Positions 44,548 to 53,439 are shown, counted from the first letter of the stretch. The stretch: 64,000 bases of DNA from an uncultured Pseudoteredinibacter sp. (GCF_947500695.1 NZ_CANMSS010000014.1:1-64000); one strand, 5' to 3'. Notes: generated by a model from the letters alone, not told the origin. Made by a program: numbers and translations.

Positions 44548-45438
44548 ATGTCAGTAATTGAAAACTTTCCTGTGCAAGGTGTCGGCGTTGGCTTGCGCCG
44601 CAGTATGCTAGATGATGCGCAAAAACTCAGCCTAGATGATGTGCAGTTTATGGAGGTCGCCCCTGAAAACTGGATTGGCGTCGGCGGCCGTTATGGTCGT
44701 ATGTTCAAAGAGTATAGCGAGCGCTTTCCAATTATTTGCCATGGGCTCTCCCTTTCCATTGGCTCTCCAGACCCTGTCGATGTCGATTTAGTAAAATCTA
44801 TTCGTCAATTTATGAATGAGCACAATGTCCCTTATTACTCAGAACATTTAACCTATTGCAGCGAGCAAGGCCATCTATACGATTTACTCCCCATTCCATT
44901 TACTGAAGAAGCTGTACATTACACTGCCGAGCGTATTCGTCAGGTACAAGACATTCTTGGTGAGCGCATTGCGATGGAAAACGCCTCTTATTATTGCGCT
45001 CCCGGGCAAGAGATGAGTGAGATTGAGTTTATCCGGGCGGTTCTAGAAGAAGCTGATTGCGATTTGCTATTGGACGTAAATAATATTTTTGTAAATAGCA
45101 TCAACCACGGCTATAAGCCTGAAGAATTCCTTGATCAGCTTCCGGGTGAGCGAGCTAAGTATATTCATATTGCCGGCCATTACGATGAGGCCGATGATTT
45201 AAAAGTCGATACTCACGGTGCCGATGTGATTGATCCGGTATGGGGCTTGTTGGCTCGGGCCTATCAAAAGTTTGGTGTATTGCCGACGCTGCTGGAGCGT
45301 GATTTTAATATCCCACCAGTTGATGAGTTAATGATTGAAGTAGATAAAATTAAATCTATACAGGCTGAGGCCGAGGCTACTGCGCTTACTTCAACACAGC
45401 AAACAGCAGAGCCGCTTGGGGGCAATCAGCATGTCTAA
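44548..45438 (+). CDS. MNIO-family (DUF692) peptide-modifying enzyme, BufB/HvfB-like
   Basis: A 296-residue TIM-barrel multinuclear iron enzyme. Conserved stretches with likely metal ligands are visible: EVAPENWIGVGG, CHGLSLSIGSPD, ENASYYCAPG, LLLDVNNIFVNSINHG, HIAGHYD and DTHGADVIDPVW. Members use iron and oxygen to rearrange cysteine in precursor peptides. The companion peptide with EGKCG motifs lies upstream and a DUF2063 gene overlaps it by 8 bases, the full HvfA-B-C order. The enzyme should be cytoplasmic and act before export of the peptide. Confidence 0.93.
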   Translation: MSVIENFPVQGVGVGLRRSMLDDAQKLSLDDVQFMEVAPENWIGVGGRYGRMFKEYSERFPIICHGLSLSIGSPDPVDVDLVKSIRQFMNEHNVPYYSEHLTYCSEQGHLYDLLPIPFTEEAVHYTAERIRQVQDILGERIAMENASYYCAPGQEMSEIEFIRAVLEEADCDLLLDVNNIFVNSINHGYKPEEFLDQLPGERAKYIHIAGHYDEADDLKVDTHGADVIDPVWGLLARAYQKFGVLPTLLERDFNIPPVDELMIEVDKIKSIQAEAEATALTSTQQTAEPLGGNQHV

Positions 45439-46186
45439 GCAGAATTTAAGGCAGCTGCAACATGAGATGGCGAGCCATTTGCGAGACCCTCTCAATGTCG
45501 CGGGCCCTGATGATGTCGAGCGACGTCGTTTGAAAATCTACCAAGATCTGATTTTTAATAATATCGAAGGTTTTATATCGGGCGCTTTTCCGGTATTGCG
45601 TGACTTATATAGTGAAGAGCAGTGGCTCAGCTTGATGCGCAAATTTGTAATTCAGCATGAGAGCCATTCACCGTACTTTCTCCATATCAGCCAGGAATTT
45701 CTTCGCTTCTTAGAAAATGAATATGAATTGGGCCCGAATGATCCGCCATTTATGCTGGAGCTGGCCCATTATGAGTGGACCGAGTTAGCACTCGATGTTT
45801 CCGAAGAGGAAGAGCCAACGAGTAGCGATTTACTGACAATGACTGACGAAGCCTTACTCGATGCACGTCCGCAACTGTCGCCATTGGCGTGGCCATTGTC
45901 TTATCAGTTTCCGGTGCATCAAATTGGGCCAGATTTTCAGCCTGACTCAGTGCCGGCAGAAAATACTTTTCTGGTGGTTTATCGCCAAGACGAAGAAGTG
46001 AAGTTTATCCAATCTAATGCCGTGACTGTCCGTCTATTGCTGTTATTGGCTGAGCATGATGAAAGAAGCTTAAGGGATGTTCTTTTACAGCTGGCTGATG
46101 AAATGCAGCATCCACAGCCGCAGCAGATATTGAGTTTTGCGCTTGGTCTAGTTCGAGATTTACTGTCTAAAAACATTCTCTATTAG
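45431..46186 (+). CDS. DUF2063 partner protein, BufC/HvfC-like
   Basis: A 251-residue protein with the N-terminal DUF2063 domain (LRDPLNVAGPDDVERRRLKIYQDLIFNNIEGF, then SPYFLHISQEFLRFLE) and a C-terminal winged-helix-like part (VRLLLLLAEHDERSLRDVLLQL). This family binds the leader and forms a complex with the DUF692 enzyme. The start overlaps the preceding gene by 8 bases. A TTG 15 bases upstream in frame is less likely. No DoxX-type gene, common in such operons, follows. Confidence 0.9.
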   Translation: MSKQNLRQLQHEMASHLRDPLNVAGPDDVERRRLKIYQDLIFNNIEGFISGAFPVLRDLYSEEQWLSLMRKFVIQHESHSPYFLHISQEFLRFLENEYELGPNDPPFMLELAHYEWTELALDVSEEEEPTSSDLLTMTDEALLDARPQLSPLAWPLSYQFPVHQIGPDFQPDSVPAENTFLVVYRQDEEVKFIQSNAVTVRLLLLLAEHDERSLRDVLLQLADEMQHPQPQQILSFALGLVRDLLSKNILY

Positions 46187-46706
46187 CTGAAATCTAGGCA
46201 GTTTTCTTTTTGATCAATCTTGCTTGTTTTTTAGCTTCTTGAGTATCTTTTTGCTTTTCAAAGCGCCTTCCGACAAGTGGTGCATTATTGAACAATTCGC
46301 AAAGTGGCGTCTAAATTTTCAATTTTTGAAACTTAAAGCGCCAAGTTGCTGTAAAAATGCGCTCAGTTGCTTCTGTGCGTTTTTTATCCTCCCTTTGTAA
46401 GCCCCTGATTTTATTGCCGATTTAAATTTTTTTAATTCCACTACTAATTCCTCGCTTTGGTCATATAACTGAAATATTTCGCGAGTAGATTAGCTGCATT
46501 CATTTTTTGAGTCAGAGCCGGGCTTTAAAAAATCTGTAATGTTTCTGTCATAAACGCCGATAGCGGGCTTAAATGATAGTAGGTGGGCTCTGAATTGAGT
46601 TTTAGATGTACCGGGTGCCTTCACTACGATGGCGCTTAAAAATATAAAAGCGCGTTAACTAGCGTTTGAACAGATAGCTGAAATAATCGATATAGGGGAC
46701 TACTCC
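46187..46706. other. Long AT-rich region upstream of the porin gene
   Basis: 520 bases without a credible gene. The only structures I see are a weak TTTCAA / TTGAAA dyad near 46320 and a GCGCTT / AAGCGC hairpin at 46632-46653, in what is probably the porin mRNA leader. The length suits a regulated porin promoter, but no specific binding site can be named. Confidence 0.45.
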
Positions 46707-47633
46707 ATGAAAAAAGCACTTTTGCCTCTGGCTATTGCTGCTGCACTGCCAATGTCAGCTCTAGCTGATGTAACCGTTTACGGTAAAGCAAACGTTTCTC
46801 TTCAGTCTACTGACGAGAAAGGTGATCGCACCACTGAATTAGTAAGCAACGCTTCTCGCATCGGCTTCAAAGGCAAAGAAGACCTAGGTAATGGTCTGAA
46901 GGCTATCTATAAGTTTGAATACGAAACTCAAATCGATGACGGTGACAAAGACGGTCAGACCTTCACTCAGCGTAACATCTACGTTGGTTTGGAAGGTGGT
47001 TTCGGTCAGGTTATCGCTGGTAAGTTCGATACTCCTCTGAAGAAAGCCCAGAAGAAAGTAGATCTATTCAACGACTTAGAAGGTGATATCAAGTCTATCA
47101 TCACTAAGAGTGACAACCGTACTAGCAACACCGTTCAGTACACTTCTCCAAAGTCTTGGGGCCCAATCCAAGCTAAAGTTGCTTATGTTGCTTCTGAAGA
47201 TGACAACGTAGATAACGGCATCTCTTCTTCTGTTGCATATAACGACAAAGACGCTGGTGTTTACTTGGCTGTTGCTTACGATCAGGACGTTGAAAAAGAA
47301 GGCGCTGAAGTTGTACGTGCTGTTGGTCAGTTCAAGTTGAGCTCTTTGCAGTTGGGCGTACTTTGGGAAGATCAGGACGCTGGCCCATCTTCTTTGAATG
47401 ACGGTGACGGCTGGGTTGTTTCTGCTAAGTTGAAAGCTTCTAAAGACGTAGCTCTTAAAGCTCAGTACGGTCAGTCTGACATCGTTAAAGACGATGCCAA
47501 GACTTGGAGCTTGGGTATGGACTACAAACTGTCTAAGAAAACCAAGTTGTTCGGTTTCTACACCCACGAAGAAGCTGATAACCTAGCGGAAGATAACGAT
47601 TACGCTGGTATCGGCATCGAAATGAAGTTCTAA
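46707..47633 (+). CDS. Gram-negative trimeric-type porin
   Basis: A 308-residue outer-membrane porin. The signal peptide ends at ALADV. The mature protein begins VTVYGKANVSLQ, followed by SRIGFKGKEDLGNGLKAIYKFEYE and RNIYVGLEGGFGQVIAGKFDTPLK, and it ends in Phe (GIGIEMKF) as required for Bam assembly. This is the OmpC/neisserial-like 16-strand porin family. Codon use is strongly biased toward a small codon set compared with neighbours, indicating very high expression. Two hairpins follow. Confidence 0.95.
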   Translation: MKKALLPLAIAAALPMSALADVTVYGKANVSLQSTDEKGDRTTELVSNASRIGFKGKEDLGNGLKAIYKFEYETQIDDGDKDGQTFTQRNIYVGLEGGFGQVIAGKFDTPLKKAQKKVDLFNDLEGDIKSIITKSDNRTSNTVQYTSPKSWGPIQAKVAYVASEDDNVDNGISSSVAYNDKDAGVYLAVAYDQDVEKEGAEVVRAVGQFKLSSLQLGVLWEDQDAGPSSLNDGDGWVVSAKLKASKDVALKAQYGQSDIVKDDAKTWSLGMDYKLSKKTKLFGFYTHEEADNLAEDNDYAGIGIEMKF

Positions 47634-47649
47634 GATCCCTTTGTGATCA

Positions 47650-47672
47650 GCCCCGTACTCTAAATACGGGGC
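47650..47672 (+). terminator. Hairpin after the porin gene
   Basis: GCCCCGTA / TACGGGGC with a seven-base loop lies 16 bases after the stop codon. It is followed by a moderately T-rich stretch, so it is a terminator or a 3'-protecting stem. Confidence 0.65.
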
Positions 47673-47684
47673 ACTTCATTTTAG

Positions 47685-47716
47685 AAAATGCCACTTGTAT
47701 ACAAGTGGCATTTTTG
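47685..47716 (+). terminator. Second porin terminator, 30-bp palindrome
   Basis: A perfect 15-bp inverted repeat (AAAATGCCACTTGTA and its complement) without a loop is followed by TTTTT. Together with the preceding hairpin it makes a double terminator. Confidence 0.8.
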
Positions 47717-47762
47717 TATCCACTTTATAATAACTCTCTTTAACTTCGCTCGGAGTATCAAT

Positions 47763-48176
47763 ATGAAGCCACTTCTACTCAGTCTATTATTGGCCATTAG
47801 CCTATCTTTTCCGGCCTGGGCCATTGCTCAAGAAGATGATGAAGACTGCGTATACGCTGTTGATATCGATGACGAAGATATGTCCGACTACAATATTTGT
47901 GGTAAGAATAGCGGCATCAATAAGGTGTTGAACGATTTAATTGATGGTGGTGAAAAGAAGTCCACTGCGTCGAAAGAATTTAAGCAAAAGGTCGAAAAGG
48001 TAGAGGCTGTGAAGATTGACTGGCTAAAGAGTGCCGATGCTCTGTCTCAGCGCCGTTTCGAACTACTGCAATTGATTGCCCAAGAATGCCCCAATGGCTT
48101 TGAAGTAAAGGGTGAAAAATATGCAGTTGGCCCAAATAACGGCCTAGATCTGCAGTTTGATTATCGTTGCAACTGA
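47763..48176 (+). CDS. Small secreted protein of unknown function
   Basis: A 137-residue exported protein. The signal peptide MKPLLLSLLLAISLSFPAWA precedes an acidic stretch with four cysteines in the mature part (DCVYAV, NICGK, QECPNG, and the C-terminal YRCN), so two disulfides are likely. The start at this Met is clear, since a longer upstream frame runs through the porin terminator. It is not in any family I recognise. It stands between the porin and MlaA genes, with separate spacing. Confidence 0.7.
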   Translation: MKPLLLSLLLAISLSFPAWAIAQEDDEDCVYAVDIDDEDMSDYNICGKNSGINKVLNDLIDGGEKKSTASKEFKQKVEKVEAVKIDWLKSADALSQRRFELLQLIAQECPNGFEVKGEKYAVGPNNGLDLQFDYRCN

Positions 48177-48352
48177 TTTTTCTCTGAATTGTATACAATT
48201 AGCTCACTCTTAGCCTGCTAAGTCGCCCCTCCTGCTGGAGTGAGCTATTAACAAATCTTATTAGAGCTATAGCGGAATCCTTACAAACTCGAATTGTCCA
48301 AACTGCCTAAGCAACCTACAATAGTTTAACGGTAAATATTAGGTGAAATAAC

Positions 48353-49081
48353 GTGACGATTCGCAAAATGGCCGTTGCAGCACTACTCAGTATGGGTTTG
48401 GCTGCCGGCGCTTTGGCCGAAGAGGCCAAGCAAAAGGAAAATCCCGCTGACCCATGGGAAGGTTTTAACCGAGGTGTCTTTGCTTTCAATGACACCATTG
48501 ATGGTGCTGTAGTGAAGCCACTGGCCAAAGGCTATAAAGCGGTTACTCCAGATGTCGTGGAAACCGGGGTTAGCAATGTATTTAGCAACCTTGGTGAAGT
48601 AGGCAATATTGTTAATGGTTTGCTGCAATTCAAAATAGGCCAGGCCAGCAATGATACCGGCCGTTTATTGATTAACTCTACTTTCGGTTTGGCGGGTCTA
48701 TTCGATGTTGCCAAGCATATGGGTTTAGAGAAGGGCACCGGGGAAGACTTTGGTCAAACATTGGCCGCTTGGGGCGTAGATTCTGGTCCTTATATTGTCC
48801 TGCCATTTTTAGGCCCTACTACGCTGCGTGATGGTGTTGGCTTGCCGGCAGATAGCTATCTGAACCCGGTAACTCACATTGATCATGTACCAACTCGTAA
48901 TACGACATTTGCAACAGAATTGCTTGATACTCGTGCATCCTTACTAGGAGCCGAAGGTGCAATTTCTGGCGACAAATACAGCTTCATTCGTGATGCTTAC
49001 CTGCAGCGTCGTGAATACCTGATCAATGACGGCCAGGTGGAAGATGACTTTGGCGCTGATCTAGATGATGAAGATTTCTAA
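48353..49081 (+). CDS. mlaA: MlaA (VacJ) family outer-membrane lipid-asymmetry protein
   Basis: 242 residues from a GTG. MlaA removes phospholipids from the outer leaflet of the outer membrane and passes them to the Mla pathway. Family features are DPWEGFNRGVFAFND, DTGRLLINSTFGLAGLFDVA, GEDFGQTLAAWGVDSGPYIVLPFLGP and RDGVGLPADSYLNP. The signal region ends AAGALAEEA and contains no lipobox Cys, so it is probably not a lipoprotein, unlike E. coli MlaA. The acidic tail DDFGADLDDEDF is extra. It is monocistronic with a terminator. Confidence 0.93.
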   Translation: MTIRKMAVAALLSMGLAAGALAEEAKQKENPADPWEGFNRGVFAFNDTIDGAVVKPLAKGYKAVTPDVVETGVSNVFSNLGEVGNIVNGLLQFKIGQASNDTGRLLINSTFGLAGLFDVAKHMGLEKGTGEDFGQTLAAWGVDSGPYIVLPFLGPTTLRDGVGLPADSYLNPVTHIDHVPTRNTTFATELLDTRASLLGAEGAISGDKYSFIRDAYLQRREYLINDGQVEDDFGADLDDEDF

Positions 49082-49106
49082 GAGTTATCTGCATTAGTGC
49101 TTATAA

Positions 49107-49133
49107 AAGCTCGTCCAGCGGACGGGCTTTTTT
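49107..49133 (+). terminator. Rho-independent terminator of mlaA
   Basis: AGCTCGTCC / GGACGGGCT with an AGC loop and one G-T pair is followed by six T residues. It lies just before the stop of the convergent permease gene. Confidence 0.85.
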
Positions 49134-49138
49134 ATTGC

Positions 49139-50374
49139 CTATTGTTTAAGTGCGCTTAAACTATGTCGGTAAGCCTGCACCGCAGGTAAGCAAGCTGCGA
49201 GAATAGCCGCTAGCAAAATCCACGCGGCCAGCTTGCCTGTTTCAAGCCCAATAAAATCAGCGCTGATATATATTCCGTACTTGCTGCTTAAAAAGCTTTG
49301 CCCTAGGCTTAATGCAATAAAAAGCATGGATGCTCCGAGTGCCATGCTTGCTACTGTGAGCAAAAGCGTTTCAAGCTGAACCAGCGAGAATATATAAATA
49401 GGTGAAGCGCCAATAACTCTTAGTAATTTTATTTCCTGCTTACGTTCACGTGCATTGGCCATCTGTAAGGCAAGCAAGCCCAGTAGGGCTGATATAAGCA
49501 CAAGAGCTGAAACCAAGCGTAGGATATTTTCCAAGCTGCCCATCATATGCCAGAGTTCTTTTAAGGTGACTCCCGGCAAAATAGCGAGCAGGGGCTCGCT
49601 TGGGTAGTTGCTAATCAATCTTTGCAGCTTGAATATATCAATCTTCCTCTCTAAGCCCAGCATAAATGCGGTAATGCTGTGGCTGCTTATGTCGCTATTT
49701 TCTAGTTTTAAGTTACTTGGATCCAATGAGTTTGCCAGCTGCTTATCATGAATAATTTCAATGCCGGCTAAGCTGCTAATTAAAGATTTGTCTACGGCAG
49801 TACCGGTAGCTTTGAGAATGCCACTTACGGTAAAACTGTAATCATCGTGTTGGTGAAAGCTACTGGAACCTATGCCGTGGGCAATATGAAGTTTGTCGCC
49901 GACTTTATACCCTAGGCGTTGCGCAACTTCAGCCCCTAAAACCACGTCCAGAACAGTCTCGTATGCATGGCCCTGCTCAAATTGCAGGGTTTGGTTTTGG
50001 CCATATTGGAAGTATTTAAAATAATCTTGATTGCTGGCGATAACGCGGTAGCCCCGGTGTGAGTCACCCATCGATAAAGGTATAGACCACTTTACCTTGG
50101 GGTGCTCGGCTATCTCTTGATAGCTTTGCCAGCTCAAATTATTATTGGGTGAACCGATATGGAACACAGAATATAAAAGAAGATTCAGTGGGCCGCTGCG
50201 CGCACCGACTATAAGATCGGTACCTGAAATGGCTTTGGAAAAACTTTCTTTTGATTGCAGTCGAATGTGCTCAACCCCCAGCAAAACAAAGATGCTTACA
50301 CTAAGAGCGATGAGACTGATGATTAAAGATTCTTTTCTATTCAATAGGCTCTTATAGGCTAGTCTGATAAACAT
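49139..50374 (-). CDS. FtsX/MacB-type ABC transporter permease (zinc-island)
   Basis: A 411-residue permease with one N-terminal helix (LIISLIALSVSIFVLLGV), a large periplasmic domain and three C-terminal helices (LVSALVLISALLGLLALQ, LETLLLTVASMALGASMLFIALS, LAAWILLAAILAACLPAV). This is the MacB/LolC layout. The ATG overlaps the ATPase stop codon (TGATG); a GTG one codon upstream is possible. A similar pair lies with DUF2796 and DUF3299 genes under Zur control in Pseudomonas aeruginosa, and the same gene types surround it here. This suggests a role in zinc mobilisation, with the mechanism unknown. Confidence 0.88.
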   Translation of the reverse strand: MFIRLAYKSLLNRKESLIISLIALSVSIFVLLGVEHIRLQSKESFSKAISGTDLIVGARSGPLNLLLYSVFHIGSPNNNLSWQSYQEIAEHPKVKWSIPLSMGDSHRGYRVIASNQDYFKYFQYGQNQTLQFEQGHAYETVLDVVLGAEVAQRLGYKVGDKLHIAHGIGSSSFHQHDDYSFTVSGILKATGTAVDKSLISSLAGIEIIHDKQLANSLDPSNLKLENSDISSHSITAFMLGLERKIDIFKLQRLISNYPSEPLLAILPGVTLKELWHMMGSLENILRLVSALVLISALLGLLALQMANARERKQEIKLLRVIGASPIYIFSLVQLETLLLTVASMALGASMLFIALSLGQSFLSSKYGIYISADFIGLETGKLAAWILLAAILAACLPAVQAYRHSLSALKQ

Positions 50375-51042
50375 CACTTGACGCCTCGCTGAACGATGTT
50401 TTCAAAAGCTTGTATGCATTCAAAATGCGCTTGTAAGGCCTCATCGTGACTAACCATGAGCAAGCTGCAATCGAGCTCCTCGAGTAATGACTTCAATGTA
50501 CGCATAAAATCATCACGATTTTTCGCATCCAACGCAGAGCTTGGCTCGTCGGCTAAGAGCAGCTTTGGTTTTTTTAGTAGGGCGCGCGCTATCGCAACGC
50601 GTTGTTGCTGCCCTATACTGAGTTCTCTAACAGCTTGCTGCCAGCAAGGTTTCGGTAGATTCAAGCGCTCAAGCATCTCCCCAGCCGAGGTTTTGCCGAC
50701 CGGATTATTATTGCCCGAAAACTGAGACTCCAGCTCAATATTCTCTATGGCGTTTAGGTAGGGGATGAGATTGAACTGCTGAAATATATAAGCGGTGTGC
50801 TGAGCTCTAAAACGATCTTGCTGCCTACGGCTGAGCTTGACGATATCCTGACCAAGAATGCAAATTTCTCCTTCTTGTGGAGTAAGCATTCCGCTTAGCA
50901 AGTTGAGAAAAGTTGACTTGCCACAGCCTGAAGGACCATGAATAAGCACTTGCTCGCCCTGCTTTAGCCGCCAATGGGGGATCTCAATAAAGGGCTTGTT
51001 TTGCCTCGGGTGGCGAAAGCTTAAATCTCTTATCTCAATCAA
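50374..51042 (-). CDS. LolD/MacB-type ABC transporter ATPase (zinc-island)
   Basis: A 222-residue ATPase with Walker A HGPSGCGKSTF, Q-loop AYIFQQFNLIPYL, signature LSIGQQQRVAIARAL, Walker B LLLADEPSSALD and the His switch MVSHDE. It pairs with the overlapping permease. It is divergent from the DUF3299 lipoprotein gene, with a Zur-box-like palindrome in the shared promoter, so zinc limitation should induce both. Confidence 0.93.
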   Translation of the reverse strand: MIEIRDLSFRHPRQNKPFIEIPHWRLKQGEQVLIHGPSGCGKSTFLNLLSGMLTPQEGEICILGQDIVKLSRRQQDRFRAQHTAYIFQQFNLIPYLNAIENIELESQFSGNNNPVGKTSAGEMLERLNLPKPCWQQAVRELSIGQQQRVAIARALLKKPKLLLADEPSSALDAKNRDDFMRTLKSLLEELDCSLLMVSHDEALQAHFECIQAFENIVQRGVK

Positions 51043-51114
51043 GACTGTCTACCGTTTGCTCAAAATTGTCTTCCGCATAGCCTATGTTTACAGTGGGTAT
51101 GCATTATCTTGGTG

Positions 51115-51131
51115 ATGTTATAACATAACAT
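51115..51131. promoter_or_regulatory. Zur box-like palindrome (ABC pair / DUF3299)
   Basis: ATGTTATAACATAACAT has 7-base arms around a 3-base centre and resembles the gammaproteobacterial Zur consensus GTTATAnnATAAC. It lies between divergent zinc-island genes, about 70 bases from each start. The same TGNTAT-N3-ATANCA plan recurs beside the zur gene. Confidence 0.7.
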
Positions 51132-51201
51132 ATTGGGTTTGATTTGAATGCCTTTTATGGGCTCGTTAATGACATTCAGTGGCACTTGTGCAGAGTAAAA
51201 A

Positions 51202-51918
51202 ATGTACGGATTGATAACTTCAGTATTTTCTTTTAGTAAACGCTTTGTTTTGAGGCTGGCTCTCGTTTGTGCGAGCTTTATATTGATTTCGGCCTGCTCG
51301 ACTGAGCGAGACGGCGAGACCGATGTGGTCGTGATTATGGAAGCTGACGAGCTAATTAATGAGCTGGCGGAAGAGTCGAAATCGGCCACCAAGGTGCCGC
51401 AAGGCAAAGTCGGCACGAAAAAAATCGACTATTTTAAGCCTGTTGAGTGGATGGATTTGATACCTGAAGATGATCTCAAGGTCTTAATGAGTCCGCCAGA
51501 ATATATCGCAGATATAGAAGAGGGTAGTGAGGAAGATAAGTTTAGCTTATCTATTGAGGGCGCCTTAAACGATGCCATGGATGATGACTATATGCGCGCA
51601 ATGACATCAACAAAAACTGTAGCCGAGCTAGATGGTCTTGCCGTACGAATTCCGGGCTTTATTGTGCCTTTGGATATGGATGAAGAGCAGAGAGTAACGG
51701 AGTTGTTTTTGGTGCCGTATTACGGCGCTTGCCTACATATGCCCCCGCCCCCACCAAATCAAATGATCTATGCCAAACTGGAGCGGGGTATAAAAATGGA
51801 TACACTCTATGATCCATTTTGGCTATCAGGTGTTTTGAGCTCTTCGGTCGTTGAAAATGATACGGCGACCTCGGCTTACCAAATGGAGGTGTTGGACTAT
51901 GAGTTGTTTGATCACTAA
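51202..51918 (+). CDS. DUF3299 lipoprotein
   Basis: A 238-residue protein with a hydrophobic segment and a lipobox (LISACS), so it is probably an outer- or inner-membrane lipoprotein. The C-terminal DUF3299 domain shows the hallmark RIPGFIVPLDMDEE and YYGACLHMPPPPPNQMIY, with a conserved Cys-His that may bind metal. Homologues lie with zinc-regulated ABC genes in Pseudomonas. It faces the ABC pair across a Zur-like box. Confidence 0.88.
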   Translation: MYGLITSVFSFSKRFVLRLALVCASFILISACSTERDGETDVVVIMEADELINELAEESKSATKVPQGKVGTKKIDYFKPVEWMDLIPEDDLKVLMSPPEYIADIEEGSEEDKFSLSIEGALNDAMDDDYMRAMTSTKTVAELDGLAVRIPGFIVPLDMDEEQRVTELFLVPYYGACLHMPPPPPNQMIYAKLERGIKMDTLYDPFWLSGVLSSSVVENDTATSAYQMEVLDYELFDH

Positions 51919-51953
51919 GAAAAGTATATCTCTAGGGTGTAGCTAAAGAAAGC

Positions 51954-52514
51954 TTATAGTTCGCCGTAAATTTTCTGATAGCCGTCGCTAAGGTATTTAT
52001 TGGCAGCGACTACCGCTTTGGAAAATTCTTTTTGTGGCTCAGATAAATTGCCAAGTTTGCTTAAGTCTTCCTCATTTTCCATTCGGCTTAGTGGTGGTAC
52101 ATGGCAATTTGCTGGTATGTCGATACCATCAATTACAGCATTATGGCGAATAACACAGTTATCCCCCACAAAACTTCTGAAAACCACACTGTTGAAACCA
52201 ACAAAGACATTGTTAGCTATTTGGCAGGGGCCGTGAATAATACTACGGTGTGCGATTGAACAACGTTCACCTATGCTGACCTCAGCACCTGCCACCGAGT
52301 GAATAACCACGCCGTCCTGAATGTTGCTATTGGCACCAATGCGGATAGGCATCATTGTGCCTTGTGCATTAATTTCATCAGCCCGAATCACGGCGTAGGG
52401 TCCTACAAATACATTGTCTTCAATTATAACCTTTCCGCAGATAATGGCCGTTGGGTCAATAAAAGCACTATGAGAAATTTGAGGCTGGTCGCCGCTAGGG
52501 TTTGGTCTAATCAC
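51954..52514 (-). CDS. Gamma-carbonic anhydrase family protein, zinc-island paralogue
   Basis: A 186-residue hexapeptide-repeat protein with all three gamma-class histidines (VVIHS, then IAHRSIIHG). I chose the GTG before IRPNPSGDQ, overlapping folE2 by 8 bases. A TTG ten codons upstream gives 196 residues. Paralogues of carbonic anhydrase are found in Zur regulons and may replace zinc-demanding enzymes by using another metal. That is an inference from location at the end of the leftward zinc operon. Confidence 0.85.
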   Translation of the reverse strand: MIRPNPSGDQPQISHSAFIDPTAIICGKVIIEDNVFVGPYAVIRADEINAQGTMMPIRIGANSNIQDGVVIHSVAGAEVSIGERCSIAHRSIIHGPCQIANNVFVGFNSVVFRSFVGDNCVIRHNAVIDGIDIPANCHVPPLSRMENEEDLSKLGNLSEPQKEFSKAVVAANKYLSDGYQKIYGEL

Positions 52515-53439
52515 GGTTATATCTCGAATAAAATTTACTATCAATAGCTACGGCATTATGGGCATGCAAGCTTTCTTGGTGTTCTACTTTGATATAGAAA
52601 TCGGTGATGCTGGAGTCTGTAAGTAAGGCTGACTTTATTCGCTTTGCCGCGTCTTCGCAGAACATGAGATTTTCAGCGTTTAGGCGGGCGAACTCTTGTT
52701 CATCTTCCCGCTTTACGGCTGTTTGAACGGGAGTGCCAATGCTTTTCTCAATCTCGAAAATAAGTTGTGGAAGTTTCTTCGGATAAAAATTCTCGAGCTT
52801 CAAGTTTATATAAGCCATGGAGCGCTGGCTATGGGGTGTTGCGACCGACCCTTCTTCAGACTTAATCCAATTCAGTATTGTATTGGCATCAAAGGGCTCA
52901 ATTTCGAATCGCTGCTGTAGGCGATCTGCCAATAGTTGGCGCGATAGGGATGCTGAGTAGGGGCAAGTACTGGAATACGGTATTTCTAATAGTAAGTCGT
53001 GAAAAAACTCGCCCTGTCGATACTCCAAGGAGAATTGAATGGGGTAGCTTTGATACCCAGAGTATTCGCTTAGTAAAGCTGGTTTTTTGAGGCAAAGCGG
53101 AAATCTCAGTTGTAGCTTGGCATTTTGACTGATGCCATCTTGCCCAGCGACGCAGTTTTCAAGTAGCAACTTTAGCCTGTTAGTATTTAAGTCTTGATGG
53201 CTAAGTTGCTGCTTAAGCGCTAGATAAAGGCGAGACATATGAATGCCTTTTTGCTCTGGGTCGTCTAAGCTTACGTAGATGTCGACCTCTGCGTTAAGTT
53301 GTTCTTGAGCAAGACTACTACCACTAAGCCGAATCGGTAATGCAATACCTTCCATGCCAACCCACTGTAAGCAGCTGGCGTTTTGGTATTCTTTTTTTTC
53401 CGTTATATCTGAAAGCGTGTTCGGGTTGAGACTGTTCAT
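52507..53439 (-). CDS. folE2: GTP cyclohydrolase FolE2 (type IB)
   Basis: The 310-residue FolE2 makes dihydroneopterin triphosphate for folate and does not depend on zinc, unlike FolE. Conserved segments are visible: WVGMEGIALPIRL near the start, the catalytic Cys in SSTCPYSASLSRQL, HSQRSMAY and RLNAENLMFCEDAAKRI. In many bacteria it is induced by Zur derepression. It overlaps the dihydroorotase-like gene by 4 bases (ATGA). Confidence 0.94.
   Translation of the reverse strand: MNSLNPNTLSDITEKKEYQNASCLQWVGMEGIALPIRLSGSSLAQEQLNAEVDIYVSLDDPEQKGIHMSRLYLALKQQLSHQDLNTNRLKLLLENCVAGQDGISQNAKLQLRFPLCLKKPALLSEYSGYQSYPIQFSLEYRQGEFFHDLLLEIPYSSTCPYSASLSRQLLADRLQQRFEIEPFDANTILNWIKSEEGSVATPHSQRSMAYINLKLENFYPKKLPQLIFEIEKSIGTPVQTAVKREDEQEFARLNAENLMFCEDAAKRIKSALLTDSSITDFYIKVEHQESLHAHNAVAIDSKFYSRYNRD

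Noticed and set aside
51060..51416. 118-codon minus-strand frame over the Zur box and DUF3299 start
   Set aside because: It overlaps the promoter region and the opposite-strand coding sequence, with no family similarity.
52898..53095. Short frames on both strands within folE2
   Set aside because: They are fully inside a conserved gene with no independent signals.
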